Source of the DNA: Cladorhizidae sp. MBARI D1340-BT2
Taxonomy: Eukaryota; Porifera; Demospongiae; Poecilosclerida; Cladorhizidae
Reading direction: 5' to 3'
NCBI GenBank assembly: GCA_028752905.1
Contig: JAQNBH010000007.1
Coordinates: 12,374,919-12,438,918, forward strand
Length of the DNA stretch: 64,000 nt
Shown here one piece after another: positions 47,029 to 54,454 of the stretch. A model generated the notes under the pieces. The model did no database searches, was not told the origin of the DNA, and saw only the letters and a list, made by a program, of their open reading frames with translations. Each line of letters opens with the position of its first letter. Positions within the stretch are counted from its first letter, which is position 1. The position numbers and the translations under genes were made by a program.

Positions 47029-49540
47029 CATCATCATTATTACTATACTATATTATTATTATTATAATACATGTAATTATATTATTACTGTTATTATTAT
47101 TATTATTATTACTACTACTACTACTACTACTACTAGTATTATTAATAAGCTTGTGCATGTGCATGTGTGTGTGTGTGTGTGTCACGCTACTGAGCATGCT
47201 CCAGGCAACACATAGCAAACATCGGAAATGCCGCAAGATCAAGATAGAGCTACTTCAGCATAGAGACAGAGGCGGAGAATTATAAGAGCAAGTATCCTTG
47301 TGTCCAACAGGGAACTGGAAAGAAAGAGAAGAGCAGACATGAGGAAAGAAATGTCCAGAGAGAACAAAACAGAGTAAGGCAGAGGCTAGTGAGAGCAGCA
47401 TTAGCAAACGAGAGAAGAAATATCTGGAGAGCTGACAGAGAATGGCAGAGCTAGCAAGAAGAAGTACAAGTAATAGTCTTCACAATGCACACCTCTACCT
47501 TGGGCCAATGTCCCCACCTGCCAGCATTCTCATGCTTAATACAGAGACCCTGAACTGCTGCCATAATGGCAAGATTAGACTACCACAACTGCCTGAGTTT
47601 CCACAGGCACTGCAAGAACTATTTGTGGAAACAAACGCAATCAGCAAAGCAAACAATTTCCAGGAGTGCTCCTCTTACACACCCAGTACATTATTTTATT
47701 AGAGGTGGTAAAAATGTAGGGCCAATTAGTGGCTTATTTATGAGAAGAAAATAACTGCAGAATCTCTGCGGGTATCAGCTAGTTAATTTGTTGTTGTTGT
47801 TGTTGTTGTTTTCTCAACGAACTCTCAGTTGACATAACAAAATTACATTGACCTTCTCAGTAATCAACTTGAATTTTACTCTTTAGACTAGATGCTCTAG
47901 CCTTCATCAGAATAATATATTTTACTTTCTAAACGTTTCGAGTAGATGCTCTAACCTTCCTTCATAACAACACAAAACACTTCGACAACAAAGAGAAGAT
48001 CAAGGAGGTTTGCTAGTGGTCAGCAGGGTCCTGCACTTACCGTGAGCTTCCGAGCATTGCACTTCCCACAATTTGGCCGAAAAGTCCTCACCCCCAGTTG
48101 CAAATAAATACACACTCTCCTTGCAGAGTGCTTCAGAGGAAGTGTTCCTCCGAGGAGGCTGGACGGCTATGGATCTGATTCCTCCATCATGAGCTATGCG
48201 TTTGCACGAGACAGATTTCCCTGAGAAGGCGTCAAAGAGAAGGAAGGTGCCAAAGTTGTCTCCTGTGGCTAGTAGCCAACCGTTGGGGGCAAACTGGCAG
48301 CAGGTGACACTGAAAATGATAATGGAGGAGGAGGAGGAGAAGGGTGTGAAGAGGGACAAGGCGGACAAGACAGGAGGAAATGAGAAGTGGAATGGAATGA
48401 AGCAAGAGAGAGGAACGTGTACACCTACACACTACTTCCAATGCCACTCCCACCATCTGGTCGTATCTGGATGACCCTTTACCTATTTTTAATTGGCTGG
48501 GGAAGGGTGTGGTACATGACATAGAGCATTTTGTTCTGAGTGCACCCCAATCTTGGTAGGTTCTATCATGCACACAGTCGAATTTTGAGTGTTGACATCA
48601 TTAAACCAAGATTGGAGCGTACTCAGAACAACAACAACAAAAATGCCGCCCCCCCCCCCCCCCCCCCCCCCCCCCACACACACACACGGGGGGTGGTGGT
48701 TTGGTTAAGTAGGTAAAGGGTCAACTAAGCAAATCAACTCCCACATTCCTCATATTCACACCATTCCCTCACTCCTCACACACCCACCTCTCATCCCTCA
48801 CACACTCACCCCTCAGCTTGTGTAGTGATGGTAGTGATGCTCTTAAGTGAGCCAACCTCCCACACCATCACAGTGGCGTCATCGGAAGCAGAGGCAAGAA
48901 TGTTCCCATCCGGGGAGAAGCAGCAACTCCTCACTCCTCCAGTGTGAAGAGACATTACACCTGCATCCACGGGAGGAGAGAGATCACACACATGCACATA
49001 GAGCGAGCACACACAGAGCGAGCGAGCGTGTACACTCACTCACACATGCACGGGAACACACACACACACATACACAGACAGGCACCCACACACACCCCAA
49101 AAATCAGAAAACGTAGGTGACAATGCTTGTGTCTGTATAGTGGCATTATCAACCTGGTACCAATGACCCATCCCCACTACCTCAACACAAACACACAAAT
49201 AATTATACCCACCCACACAGCTCCATGAAGCTGTCGACCAGATTTTGACAGTATCATCCGAAGAAGTGGTGGCCAAGATATCCCCAGACGGATTGTATGC
49301 ACATGAGTTGACATAGAACTTGTGAGCCTGCACAACTTGGTCAGGATGTACTGAAACGGCTTTGTTGTCTGAGGTGTACGCATCAAATTTCCACACCCTG
49401 AACGTCTTGTCGCCACTGCAAGAGCACAAGGTATGCCTCGACGTTGGCGACCAAGTCGTGCAGTTCACGTCTCCAGTGTGACCTTGCAGTACACATATTT
49501 CTTTCCCTACGCGGAGCGGCCCAGCTGCCGCGGCTTCCAT
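20317..49540 (-). CDS. WDSUB1: WDSUB1-like protein: WD repeats, SAM start, U-box
   Basis: WDSUB1 is a predicted U-box ubiquitin ligase with a WD40 propeller. Exons in coding order: 49540-49213, 48960-48810, 48309-48041, 32498-32402, 30130-30097, 29335-29295, 28988-28852, 28278-28244, 27656-27557, 24961-24905 and 20462-20317. All phases match across every join, and all donors are GT, mostly GTRAGT-like. The product is about 464 residues (human 476). It starts MEAAAAGPLRVGK, then WD repeats (ICVLQGHTGDVN, KTFRVWKFD, DTVKIWSTA, ATVMVWEVG, AKLWEV, KSIILWNT, RTVKIWALE), a SAM beginning (IESWGVGDVCKWVDTI) and a U-box (YKCPITCESMKDPVVAADG, then YSYERTAITEWFSKGRRTSP) ending HKS. The second half of SAM was not found; a 48-nt optional exon at 27152-27105 fits in phase but lacks similarity. 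Exon 28278-28244 rests on phase and splice sites only. Introns are packed with arrays. Confidence 0.93.
20464..20626. repeat. GGGAGTGGGAGGGGCAGA repeat, pyrimidine tract of a splice acceptor
   Basis: About eight degenerate copies of an 18-20 bp purine-rich unit. On the minus strand it is an uninterrupted pyrimidine-rich tract abutting the U-box exon acceptor. Confidence 0.85.
20627..21160. other. Unique intron sequence, no exon found
   Basis: Non-repetitive sequence within the last WDSUB1 intron. I found no coding similarity on either strand. Confidence 0.5.
21161..23652. repeat. 27-bp minisatellite, about 92 copies
   Basis: The unit contains CCAGGCCTCTAAGTGAGTCC followed by CAGCTAA. Variation includes one- or two-base deletions and TTCT/CTCT changes. 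It lies in the last WDSUB1 intron. On the + strand (antisense to the gene) the unit contains CTAAC, CCAG and A/GTGAGT, resembling branch, acceptor and donor sites. Confidence 0.97.
23653..23984. other. Unique intron sequence, possible coding relic
   Basis: The + strand has fragments such as VEVDNDGKQYKHL and TRNDARHYLAS in shifting frames, which look protein-like but match nothing I know. Confidence 0.35.
23985..24712. repeat. 12/24-bp minisatellite with TTAGGG-like motifs
   Basis: The core is GGTTAGGGCCAG (12 bp, about eight near-perfect tandem copies at 24402-24500), flanked by 24-bp derivatives GTGGTTAGGTTCAGGGCCAA and GGCTAGGATTAGGGCCAGG. All contain TTAGGG or close variants. It lies in the last WDSUB1 intron. 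Confidence 0.93.
24870..24892. repeat. Short (TTG)n run
   Basis: Seven or so TTG triplets just downstream (in gene sense) of the U-box exon donor. Confidence 0.8.
24905..24961 (-). CDS. WDSUB1: WDSUB1 exon, N-terminal part of U-box
   Basis: A 57-nt exon with acceptor TAGTTGCAG and donor GTATGT. It reads DEYKCPITCESMKDPVVAA and joins in phase 1 to DGYSYE of the terminal exon. CPIT and KDPV are the canonical U-box motifs. Confidence 0.95.
25039..25099. repeat. (ATT)n microsatellite, about 20 triplets
   Basis: An uninterrupted ATT run. Confidence 0.98.
25267..25323. repeat. 57-bp foldback with GATGAYCCTTYACC ends
   Basis: Arms 25267-25284 and 25306-25323 pair at 16 of 18 positions around a 21-base loop. 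The arm sequence GTTAGATGATCCTTTACC belongs to a family of GGTAAAGGGTCA ends seen elsewhere in the window (48472, 48723, 60266, 39837). Confidence 0.75.
25325..25831. repeat. 22-bp minisatellite, about 23 copies
   Basis: The unit contains GTCTTGTGGCCCACATGGTG. The first copies carry AGTAG in place of GTGCAG. It begins two bases after the foldback at 25267-25323. Many frames on both strands are open. Confidence 0.96.
26267..26490. repeat. 55-bp minisatellite, about 4 copies
   Basis: The unit contains CATAGCTGGAGTCATGTGAA and TACATACATGTAGCTGCATA. Later copies are shortened. Confidence 0.9.
26491..27104. other. Unique intron sequence
   Basis: No exon with WDSUB1 similarity was found on the minus strand here. 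A short direct duplication of CAGCTTGATTGCCTATCAA with CATCGCTATGCACACCATTT lies at 26530-26620. Confidence 0.5.
27105..27152 (-). CDS. WDSUB1: Tentative optional WDSUB1 exon
   Basis: The minus strand has acceptor TTATTTTAG and donor GTAAAC around 48 nt that stay open in the required phase (1 to 1), reading about MTTMLIDTAYIHART. The length is a multiple of three, so the gene is in frame with or without it. No similarity to SAM or U-box was seen, so this is a weak call. Confidence 0.2.
27557..27656 (-). CDS. WDSUB1: WDSUB1 exon, start of SAM domain
   Basis: The exon has acceptor TTGTCACTTAG and donor GTACAC. It reads IESWGVGDVCKWVDTIARNH and ends PDDLIA. The W-x-V-x-D-V-C-x-W-V pattern is the first helix of SAM domains. 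It starts in phase 0 and ends in phase 1. Confidence 0.88.
28244..28278 (-). CDS. WDSUB1: Probable short WDSUB1 linker exon
   Basis: A 35-nt exon reading SAKVSGSIKLE, chosen because the preceding exon ends in phase 1 and the SAM exon needs phase 0, and this is the only stretch I found with AG, GT and an open frame that converts one to the other. The acceptor tract is weak. Confidence 0.55.
28852..28988 (-). CDS. WDSUB1: WDSUB1 exon, last WD repeat
   Basis: The acceptor is TTCTCTCATAG and the donor GTAAGTG. It reads YVTHVSFSPCGLHLATSSND then RTVKIWALEMPETG, matching the last WD repeat of WDSUB1 (RYVTTCAFAP). Confidence 0.95.
29295..29335 (-). CDS. WDSUB1: WDSUB1 microexon (41 nt)
   Basis: The acceptor is CTTCCTCGTAG and the donor GTAAGG. 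It reads ISFNVVQRIQAHS, with the final codon split to give R before YVTHV. The phase is exact on both sides. Confidence 0.9.
29336..30096. other. WDSUB1 intron, mostly unique
   Basis: Contains a short (CA)n at about 29611-29628 and a G-rich stretch near 30007. No other coding signal seen. Confidence 0.5.
30097..30130 (-). CDS. WDSUB1: WDSUB1 microexon (34 nt)
   Basis: The acceptor is ATTCTTTGCAG and the donor GTAATT. It reads SRDKSIILWNT, the D-K-x-x-x-x-W strand of a WD repeat (human SVDKSVIVYDT), in phase on both sides. Confidence 0.92.
30493..30927. repeat. 72-bp minisatellite, about 6 copies
   Basis: The unit contains GTGAGGATTTGCTGGTTGTT, TCAATGGCTGCCAGTGCCTC and TTCTTGGTCCACAGCTCTAG. 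The third copy is shorter. Confidence 0.93.
31078..31302. repeat. GT-rich simple repeat
   Basis: Imperfect (GT)n with interspersed GTATG and GTGAG, about 220 bp. Confidence 0.85.
31405..31946. repeat. 50-bp minisatellite, about 11 copies
   Basis: The unit has CTTGTCTGGGATGGATTTAA and GAGCTGGTTCAAGTTCCATT. Two variants alternate (GGATGGATTTAAG and GGACGTATATAAG), with blocks of about 150-200 bp repeating. Confidence 0.94.
32050..32100. repeat. (CAA)n microsatellite
   Basis: Interrupted CAA run. Confidence 0.85.
32402..32498 (-). CDS. WDSUB1: WDSUB1 exon, WD repeat
   Basis: The acceptor is TTTTTTCTGCTAG and the donor GTGAGTG. It reads SVTVTKVAELVHHTGSVYSC then DFHYTLPYIIT, the start of a WD repeat. 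It joins in phase to AKLWEVQCSEAH upstream and SRDKSIILWNT downstream. Confidence 0.9.
32824..33376. mobile_element. 553-bp foldback element with about 170-bp arms
   Basis: Left arm about 32824-32997 and right arm about 33201-33376 are inverted copies with some mismatches, starting GGTCGTTA. Both arms read the same peptide block outward (CKLHGMDLIYSSKDRSLCVL). The 200-bp centre is unique. It lies in WDSUB1 intron 3. No clear target-site duplication was seen. Confidence 0.85.
33541..34159. mobile_element. hAT-like non-autonomous element
   Basis: The repeat AGACAATAG flanks the element (33541-33549 and 34151-34159), fitting an 8-9 bp target duplication. The right end reads CTATTGGGCACCCCTG, the complement of hAT-type CAGGGGTGCCCAAT. 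The left end begins GTGCCCACAC and seems to have lost its first bases. GCGAGCTAC and GATCTACC near the ends are typical of this group. Confidence 0.65.
34225..34350. repeat. CCCTAACCACAGCC-type repeat
   Basis: Four to five diverged copies of CCTAACCACAGCCCCATCCT joined to AAGACCTAG occur here, with a CCCTAA motif. Confidence 0.8.
34672..38612. repeat. 30-bp minisatellite, about 131 copies
   Basis: The unit contains CCTAGCTATTACAGCTGCTA and CTGGACACAG. Because 30 is a multiple of three, decapeptide frames run for hundreds of codons on both strands (up to 557 codons on the minus strand at 36922-38595). The same junction variant recurs at 35262, 35897 and 36934, showing block duplications of 635 and 1037 bp. 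I regard the frames as non-coding. Confidence 0.97.
38613..38971. other. Unique intron sequence with a G run
   Basis: Contains a G run at about 38765-38778. No coding similarity seen. Confidence 0.5.
38972..39545. repeat. 46/44-bp minisatellite, about 12.5 copies
   Basis: The unit has CATCAGTGCCACTCTCCTCC and ACACTGGGAGGCAGACAACT. A variant lacking GC (GGAGGAGACAACTC) recurs about every 137 bp, so the working unit is a trimer. Confidence 0.95.
39546..40309. other. Unique intron sequence
   Basis: No exon similarity. It contains a solitary GGTAAAGGGTCA motif at 39837-39848, part of the MITE-end family noted elsewhere. Confidence 0.5.
40310..41030. repeat. 27-bp minisatellite, about 26 copies
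   Basis: The unit contains TTGCAACCATCACAGAGATG followed by TGCCTTA. The period is a multiple of three, so three long frames are open on both strands (nonapeptide repeats). Confidence 0.96.
41138..46849. repeat. 45-bp palindrome-bearing satellite, about 126 copies
   Basis: The unit has CATGCCCCCATAATACATGG, ACTAATAG and the near-palindrome GTAGTATACATATACTAC (8-bp arms, 2-bp centre). It is the largest array in the window (5.7 kb) and lies in WDSUB1 intron 3. A block starting near 44716 recurs 1296 bp later at 46012. Frames up to 519 codons on the minus strand are artefacts. Confidence 0.97.
46963..47180. repeat. (CAT)n, (ATT)n, (ACT)n and (GT)n microsatellites
   Basis: Successive simple runs: CAT at 46963-47037, ATT-rich to about 47110, ACT/CTA to 47135, and GT at 47165-47181. 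Confidence 0.93.
47230..47760 (+). pseudogene. Helitron-type helicase N-terminal relic
   Basis: An Arg/Glu-rich stretch in broken frames is followed by LGPMS, then TLNCCHNGKIRLPQLPEFPQ and ALQELF...NNFQECSSYTPS in one frame. The order (C-C-x-x-G-K-I/V-x-L-P, then a L-P-x-x-P block and a NFxE/R region) is that found before the Helitron-like N domain of Rep/helicase proteins. A frame change near 47700 continues with IRGGKNVGPISG. It is intronic in WDSUB1 and on the opposite strand. Confidence 0.6.
47790..47812. repeat. (TTG)n microsatellite
   Basis: Seven to eight TTG triplets. Confidence 0.85.
48041..48309 (-). CDS. WDSUB1: WDSUB1 exon 3, WD repeats
   Basis: The acceptor is TATCATTTTCAG and the donor GTAAGTG. 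It begins VTCCQFAPNGWLLATGDNFG, contains RIAHDGGIRSIAV and ends EDFSAKLWEVQCSEAH. The frame is open for 89 codons between splice sites. Confidence 0.95.
48472..48723. mobile_element. 252-bp MITE with TGACCCTTTACCTA inverted ends
   Basis: The 14-bp terminal inverted repeats match perfectly (48472-48485, 48710-48723). Inside, 48534-48556 and 48607-48629 form a second inverted pair (TTCTGAGTGCACCCCAATCT). A C run of 27 and a (CA)n follow. No target duplication is visible. It sits in WDSUB1 intron 2. Confidence 0.75.
48649..48687. repeat. C27 run followed by (CA)n
   Basis: A homopolymer C run at 48649-48675 followed by CA dinucleotides. Confidence 0.95.
48810..48960 (-). CDS. WDSUB1: WDSUB1 exon 2, WD repeat
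   Basis: The acceptor is CGTGGATGCAG and the donor GTGAGTG. It reads VMSLHTGGVRSCCFSPDGNI, LASASDDATVMVWEVG and ends TTQAE. It has the GH...SPDG...S.SDD...VW pattern of a WD repeat. Confidence 0.96.
49213..49540 (-). CDS. WDSUB1: WDSUB1 first coding exon
   Basis: The ATG at 49540 starts MEAAAAGPLRVGKEICVLQG, aligning with the human start just before its first GD-DVN motif, so I take it as the true start. Two WD repeats follow (KTFRVWKFD, DTVKIWSTA). The donor is GTGGGT in phase 1. Confidence 0.95.
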
Positions 49541-49886
49541 TTTCTTGTTTACTTCAGGGGAGGGTGGAGGAAGTAGGCAGGTACCGACAATTATTTACCA
49601 ATTATAGGCAGCAGCTGAGGTCAACGTCCTTTTCTGTAAGTGTAAAGAGTTTATTGAAATTGCGTACAAAAAGTTTATACCTCCGCTCAAAGTCTCTTAA
49701 GCATCGTTGAAGTATTGTATGGTTTCTGCCGAAAGTAGGACAATCACTGGAAGATTGAAGTTACTTACCAGCTTTCACCACATTGCAAATGCATTGGAGA
49801 ATAAATAGTACTGATGTAGTTTTTTAAAAGCGTACCACATGAAGAACTTCTTAAGCTGTGGCTATATAGCAGCCCTTTGTCCTTTG

Positions 49887-50611
<725 letters not shown>

Positions 50612-51059
50612 CAATAATAATAATAACAACAAAAACACCAACAATAATAATATCATCCATCAGGGCATCCATCAGGGTAATGGGGGTCACATTTCGTGAT
50701 CTCTCTGGTCACAACATTTTAATCTTCCTACGAACAGTACTCATTCCCCTACCACCTGTATTGCCTCTGATGCGCAATGTTCTCTCTCCGGTGCTCTCTC
50801 TCCGGTGCTAGGAAGATTATAATCTGCTGACATTACTATGAAGTCCATTTTGATGGGAGACCCAGCCTGGACACAAACCCCTCTGCTGTAAAAGTTAGGT
50901 GGGCTGGGTATTCAAAGTGCAACATACTTCACGCCCTAGTTATCTAGCATCATCCAGGAAGATCTATAGTCACCATATCTCTGAGGCACTGCACCTCCAA
51001 ACCTAGAGGAAGTCTTGATATTCTGGAGCAGGAAAAGATTTGCCTCCTTCTGAAGGTAC

Positions 51060-51720
51060 AGCATGACAACATCAGAAATCTTAGGACTCTGTGAAGTTAT
51101 CACCACTGCTGAGAAACTGATAGAACAAGAGCCCAATGCAAAGACTCATGCACGTCTTCTGGCACCTTCAGCAAGAGAGGCTGGGGCTTGGTAGAACATA
51201 TCATCTTTGGGCTGGCGCATGGACAATGACACTGTCAGAGTGTTTGTTGGCATCTAGGAGTGCCATTGAACTGTGGGCACAACATCATCGCCTCGCGGCT
51301 CTAAATAACACTATCTACAGAGCCCTCTCATCAGCCAGAGTGCCCTCTCATTTGGAACCGGCCAGCCTCTCGCGTCCAGATGGTTAACAATGGAGTAGTG
51401 TATCTGCTTTGTCAAGTGGCAAGCTGCTGGTGGGACACAACCTGTATTGACACATTTGCACCATCTTATTATTGTAGTTGCTGCTAGTGAGGTGGCTGCA
51501 GCATCTGCCCAAGCAGAGAGAGTAAATATTTTCCTCAACCAGACACATTTTCAATTTCAATCCAGTAGCAGGGGTGATTGGCCAAAAGACTGGCTTTTCT
51601 GAAAGCTTTGGAAGCGAGTAAAGATAACAAATGGTGAGGAGAAGGCAGGGTCATACCTCATTCATGGACTGCCTGTGGTCGTGCAGGGGGGAAATACTAC
51701 ATCAATACTTGGGTCGACTG
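51060..51720 (+). pseudogene. Post-RT region of a retrotransposon, decayed
   Basis: Frames on the + strand give MDNDTVRVFVG, AALNNTIYRALSSARVPSHL, EPASLSRPDG, then LLVWDTT-like, DTFAPSY, VAAASAQAERVN and GSYLIHGLPVVVQGGNTTSI followed by LGSTG. This matches the C-terminal half of reverse-transcriptase proteins common in cnidarian genomes (ALND..HR....A.VPS.LEP.GL.R.DGKRPDG ... DTFAPS ... R......V.RGN....LGS). Stops and frame changes are frequent. Similar sequence may extend upstream to about 50830. Confidence 0.7.
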
Positions 51721-52256
51721 GTCGGTCACCTTAGTCTTTACTAAAAAATGTAACAATAATAAATGTAATAATAATAATGTAATAATAGATAATATTAACT
51801 TGCATATATACTTGAGGTGCTTTCATTGCAATTTACTATCAAAAAACAAAAAAACTCCAATTGCATTGCAAGTGACAATCTTGATTCACTCCCTGGATTG
51901 ATTTGTCACAAACAAGAAGTTACCACTAATATAGTGAAGCCCAACACCACTGTTATTTATACTATGCTAGGCGTTCATTGTCTATAAATGCTTGTATATA
52001 GTCTACATACATTGTAGTGTAGATTCTAATAGTAGAAACCAAATGTAGAGAACAAACACTTATAAAACTCTTTGTCGGTTGAAACCAAATATAATAAAGA
52101 TTAAAAAGCTGTAAAATATAGAAGTGTTCTATTTTAATAGGTGAAGTGTTTTCTGAATTTTGTGGTCTACATATTTTTGACAAATAAAACTTTTCCATTT
52201 TGCCTTTATCTTTTTTGTTTGTTTCTTTGTTTGATGTCTCCTCTCTGTAAATACAG
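51721..52256. other. AT-rich stretch leading into a pyrimidine tract
   Basis: TAATAA-rich at 51750-51800 with no reading frame of note. The last 60 bases are strongly pyrimidine-rich and precede the acceptor at 52256. Confidence 0.5.
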
Positions 52257-52587
52257 AGTCCTTCGTGAATTCTGCTCCAGAGGACTCCAAAACGAACCAA
52301 TCATAGCAGATGTTGTTAACCAATGCATTTATGACAAGGGTATGCACATATATACACACATGGATCACGAGTATTTAGTAATTTACCTGGTCGATCATCT
52401 TGAAGGTCTGTCCTGACTGTCCCAGAGTAAGTTACAATTGACTGTTCACATGTTTGCAGGAAAAACATGCAACATCAGCAAACTTTTAATACTGTACACA
52501 CACGAGGGTGATTGTTGTGTCAACTGGATTGACCAATTTTTGTGCCGCACTGAATCAAGAAGCAAATTAGTTCATTGGAAGATTTAG
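52257..52587 (+). CDS. Two-exon gene fragment of unknown identity
   Basis: A strong pyrimidine tract and AAATACAG precede exon 52257-52339, reading VLREFCSRGLQNEPIIADVV then NQCIYDK; the donor is GTATGC. A second acceptor (ATGTTTGCAG) starts 52460-52587, and joined in phase 1 it reads GKTCNISKLLILYTHEGDCC, VNWIDQFLC, then stops at 52585-52587. The strand-helix start LLILYTHEG...W...F resembles the opening of TIR-fold domains such as SEFIR or DBB, but that is inference and the domain would be cut short. No upstream exon was found. It may be the last two exons of a gene whose front is lost, or a relic. Confidence 0.45.
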
Positions 52588-53833
52588 CATCTTCTGGTTC
52601 CAATCAATGGGCTCTAGTTATGGGGGCGGAAGAAAAAATATGTAGATGGATATATACATAGATCCTACAAGACGAATTTCACTATTTTTGGGTTGCTGCC
52701 AGGTTTACTACTTATATACTTTAGCAAAGGATTCAAATAGAAAGTTGTTTGGGAGCTAAAAGGCTGAAACCACCGTTTACGATGCTAAGAAGCTGCCATA
52801 GTAAGTTTTAGAGTAGCACTCCCTGATCTTTGCTCGATCTCCTTGAAACTACTTTATCCCATCAGCCTATCAATTGCTGCTTGATGAGAATGACAACAGT
52901 AACAAATCTGATGGATGAAACTGACTTTTGAATTTGATCCTTACGGAATGGGTTGCAGAGGGATAATCACTCCCCAGAACTTAAAAATAGAATCCTTCGA
53001 ATTTGATAACTCCTTACGGAATGGGTTGCACAGGGGTAATCTCTCCCAGAACTTAAATAGAATCATATAGACCTTTCAATTTGCTAACTATATACTCACT
53101 AAACATTCACAATATTTAGAACTGGCTGAGAGCCGAGATTGCCAGGATATTGTCTGCATATGATAATAGTTCACCTAATAGAGAGATTTTGCAACTCGAG
53201 TGCGAAGAAATAATACTATGTGATGGCAGGCTCAGCAATATCAAGATTAATTTAGAGGGAATATCACGAAGGAAACAAATAGGACCTCTCCTCATCTTAC
53301 AAGACCATTAATTTAACTGAGTTTCACAGAGGACAAAACAATAATACAAGGAGAAGTAAGGGAATGCTATATATACTGCAAAAAATTAAATGCATTTGCG
53401 GCATCCAAAAAGCAAGCAAAACTGCAAGTAATCCTTGCAAATGTAAAGTCTGAATCTATGTACAACAAAAAAGGGTTGCCATAATCCTGGCATGCTATCA
53501 TTATGACTTCATCAATACCATACTGGATTTTGGGGGCTAAGCTTAAATAAAAAAATTAAATAAAAAGCTAAGCGTTGTCATCCCACAGAGATCACGAGAT
53601 CTGACTATTATTAGTATCATAAACATTATGTCATATGTCACATGGCAAGATTGATGACGTGTCATGGAGACGTGTGTATTTATACTGCAGGGGGAAGGCA
53701 CCGCCTGTATTGTTGTGGTTCATTTTATTTAAATTATTTTTACAGTTCCGAACTTGTATTAGCGACTTTCTCAAGTCTGTAGGACCAAGTCTGTAGGGTC
53801 CTTGGCAATTGCGTAGATTACCAACAAGTATAG
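52588..53833. other. Upstream region of CALCOCO gene with a 66-bp duplication
   Basis: A direct duplication of about 66 bp lies at about 52932-53064 (core CTTACGGAATGGGTTGCA). At 53390-53500 a broken Cys-rich reading (CICGIQK, NPCKCKV, KKGCHNPGM) suggests a decayed transposon tail. A TATTTATACTGCAG motif near 53676 could be a core promoter for the gene starting at 53834. Confidence 0.45.
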
Positions 53834-54454
53834 ATGTCTAGTCCAGTCAGGGCAGATGTGGTAGTGTTCAACGAAGTACGCAAGAGTTACCTTCCTGGGG
53901 AAAAACTTGAGGTTTCCTACACCATTCAAGAGAACTCGGACCTGAAGCCAGCTTCGAGGGACTGGGTAGGTCTCTTTCGCGTGGGTTGGGCCTCCAGCCG
54001 TGACTACTACACCTTTGAGTGGGTCCAACTAAGCGAGGACAAGAAAGGTGTGTCATTTGCTGGTAGAAGGCTGCCCCCAGAAGACAAGCATTTTTACCAG
54101 TTCTGCTACGTTTCTTCTGCTGGTAGGGTGAGGGGGGCTAGTTCCCCATTTCAATTCAGCAGTGTCCTTATGACCACAAGTGTTGATGATCTGGAGCTCG
54201 TTGAAGTATCAGAGGATAGCTTGATGATCCTTCAGCCCAGAGACAAAGTAATGCCCACTGCAAACATGGATGAAAAAAATGGAAGTGTGCCGATTGAAAA
54301 CAAGGCTTCCGAGAATGGAAATGTGTCCCTAGTGGAAGTGAATGAGGAGTCATTCGCATCGAAATTTGAAATGGTTGAGAGGGAAGTGATACAGAAAACT
54401 GAACTGCTAGATGGGATGGAGAAAAAGATGATGGACATGGAGGTTCAACTGCAG
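53834..54454 (+). CDS. CALCOCO/TAX1BP1: CALCOCO/TAX1BP1 exon 1, SKICH domain
   Basis: 207 codons ending KMMDMEVQLQ at the donor GTATGT (54455). It contains the whole SKICH domain and the start of the coiled coil. Confidence 0.95.
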
